A DNA stretch of 64,000 nt, taken from the NCBI GenBank assembly GCA_963711495.1, contig CAVQEK010000007.1, forward strand, positions 62,001 to 126,000, read 5' to 3'. Below, one piece after another: positions 62,903 through 64,000 of the stretch. Numbering within the stretch: the stretch's first letter is position 1; every line of letters begins with the position of its first letter. The stretch is from CAVQEK01 sp963711495 (GTDB lineage Bacteria > Bacteroidota > Bacteroidia > Cytophagales > Cyclobacteriaceae). The translations under genes and the position numbers were made by a program. The notes beneath the pieces were generated by a model. It had not been told where the DNA came from, made no database searches, and saw nothing but the letters and a program-made list of their open reading frames with translations.

Positions 62903-64000
62903 TTATTTCCCGTGTCCCTTTACATGGATTACCGCCGGTACACTTTCATTCCACCGGTTGTCGACGGCAACTACTTTATAAAACAGGTCGCTTTGCCTTT
63001 CTGGCGGTACATCATTCACCGATGTTTTCATGACCGATCTGATCAACGTTTCGTTGCCACATTCGTCGTTGGCAGTCTTTCCGCAATAAATGGAATAATG
63101 ATGCAGATCAGGGGCCGGTGAAGGTGTCCAGGAAAGGGTAATCCGGTCCCCGTTGACCGTGGCGTGAAGACCTTTTACCTCCCCGGGAGCAATGCCGTCG
63201 CCGGGATACGGTGCCTCGGGTGTAAATTCATCCGTCGTAAATAGCAGCATATCCAATTTCAAATCGTCATCTCCGGAAGACAATTCAATAGTTTTCTGTT
63301 GGCCATCTGGATTAAAAACACCCAGGCTCATCCATTTCCAGTCCTGCGATTGGACCGGAAACGCGTTGGCTCCAACAGACCAGGAACCAGTACCTTTGAC
63401 ACTACCCCATATAAAATAATGTCCCGCAGGCATCCCATCCAAGGGGATGTTGACCACTCCTTTCGACGCCGTTTCTGCAGTTGATTCCGCGTTGATGCGG
63501 ACGCACTGAAATCCATTGGCGTACCCGTCAAAGAACCGTCTTGCCGGCGGGGTCAATGCCATGTCCTCGGCCTCGAAATAAAAGGACCTTGCACCTTCGG
63601 TCGAGACTTCACATGAAAAATCGCTTTCCAATCCGGAATGCTCCACCGACGCAATGGCGTAATACTTCCACCGGCCATCAATCTTTGCCCGAATTTCCGT
63701 TAAAGGTTTTTCATTAAGCCGGACAAAGTCCCGGCCGCTGCTGTCTGAACCATAGATGTTGTAACCCGCAATCTCCCGGTGTCGCTTGGGCTGATCCCAG
63801 GTGATCAGTGCTCCATCGAGCGTTACATTGACCGGTGCGTCGGGTCGGCGGGTGTATACCATCTGGAGTTCTGTGCTGCCGATGGCATTTTCGTTATAAA
63901 TCAGCTTGGTGTAATCCGGACTGGGGCGGCTGTAGGTGGTCGACGTCCAGGAAAATTTGGTAAAATACCGGGCCACCCGCATCACTGCCCCCGGATCTTT
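62903..64000 (-). CDS. Large secreted protein with fibronectin-like and carbohydrate-binding-like domains (partial)
   Basis: C-terminal ~365 residues of a gene that begins beyond the right edge; the frame stays open to 64000. It has a FN3-like domain (VNVTLDGALITWDQPKRHRE, IAGYNIYGSDSSG), a beta-sandwich with FYFEAEDMALTPPARRFFDG typical of carbohydrate-binding modules, and a second FN3-like domain (EVKGLHATVNGDRITLSWTP, HHYSIYCGKTA). The end is VPAVIHVKGHGK. The enzymatic part, if any, is outside the window. It lies directly upstream of the unknown secreted protein gene. Confidence 0.75.
   Translation of the reverse strand, partial: KDPGAVMRVARYFTKFSWTSTTYSRPSPDYTKLIYNENAIGSTELQMVYTRRPDAPVNVTLDGALITWDQPKRHREIAGYNIYGSDSSGRDFVRLNEKPLTEIRAKIDGRWKYYAIASVEHSGLESDFSCEVSTEGARSFYFEAEDMALTPPARRFFDGYANGFQCVRINAESTAETASKGVVNIPLDGMPAGHYFIWGSVKGTGSWSVGANAFPVQSQDWKWMSLGVFNPDGQQKTIELSSGDDDLKLDMLLFTTDEFTPEAPYPGDGIAPGEVKGLHATVNGDRITLSWTPSPAPDLHHYSIYCGKTANDECGNETLIRSVMKTSVNDVPPERQSDLFYKVVAVDNRWNESVPAVIHVKGHGK

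Noticed and set aside
1..64000. tRNA, rRNA or CRISPR array
   Set aside because: I read the intergenic regions for cloverleaf-like GC stems and regular repeats and found none that I could support.

Overview
The window is AT-rich DNA from a member of the Bacteroidota. The main evidence is a SusC/SusD pair, a C-terminal domain of the type B type IX secretion kind, promoter-like elements of the TTTG / TAnnTTTG form, and a long run of sulfatases, glycoside hydrolases and sugar-utilisation genes. The gene set would fit a polysaccharide-degrading environmental species, but genus or family cannot be read from this sequence. The window has an unusual number of broken genes. I count at least twelve reading frames with stops, frameshifts or deletions, among long and intact neighbours.

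Positions 1-4009 hold the end of an ECF sigma factor gene, an SRAP-family gene with a large internal deletion, a frameshifted secreted beta-propeller protein, and sparse intergenic DNA. Positions 4010-17820 are a plus-strand defence island. In order it carries a DUF262/DUF1524 protein (GmrSD-like), hsdM (broken), hsdS (broken), a KTSC-domain protein, an OLD-family ATPase/TOPRIM nuclease, a PD-(D/E)XK-like protein, a 25-bp inverted repeat, an AbiE-like antitoxin/toxin pair, an intact hsdR, and an HNH/SNase chimera. The type I enzyme appears to have lost modification and specificity. The helicase/nuclease subunit and all accessory genes between hsdS and hsdR remain open. The KTSC-OLD-PD-(D/E)XK cassette is the best candidate here for an undescribed defence module.

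Positions 17968-21365 (minus strand) are a small stress regulon: a rubrerythrin-like lipoprotein, a histidine kinase, a response regulator and a DUF2231 membrane protein. Two promoters share an 11-bp-spaced CTTAA direct repeat at the same distance from the same -7-like element. Positions 21471-25683 are a graveyard: a second SNase copy with a stop, an intact SASA esterase, a second AbiEii-like pair with a frameshift, and an RNase H relic.

Positions 25916-64000 are almost entirely minus-strand carbohydrate catabolism. A first block (25916-33828) has GH88, a class II aldolase, an AgaS-like SIS protein with one stop codon, a sialate O-acetylesterase, a DMT transporter and a DeoR regulator. This pattern suggests uptake and breakdown of uronate- and amino-sugar-containing glycans. 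A second block (35329-39090) has a GRP-type sugar transporter, a secreted ADP-ribosylglycohydrolase-fold protein and ribokinase. A third block (39170-53670) is a polysaccharide utilisation locus with two intact sulfatases, GH127, a DUF4838 protein, a TIM-barrel/FGE-fold fusion, and SusD/SusC. A divergent LacI regulator (54007) probably controls it through a palindrome that overlaps the susC promoter. The last block (55060-64000) has a PfkB kinase, a secreted esterase, a beta-propeller lipoprotein, and two secreted proteins I cannot name.
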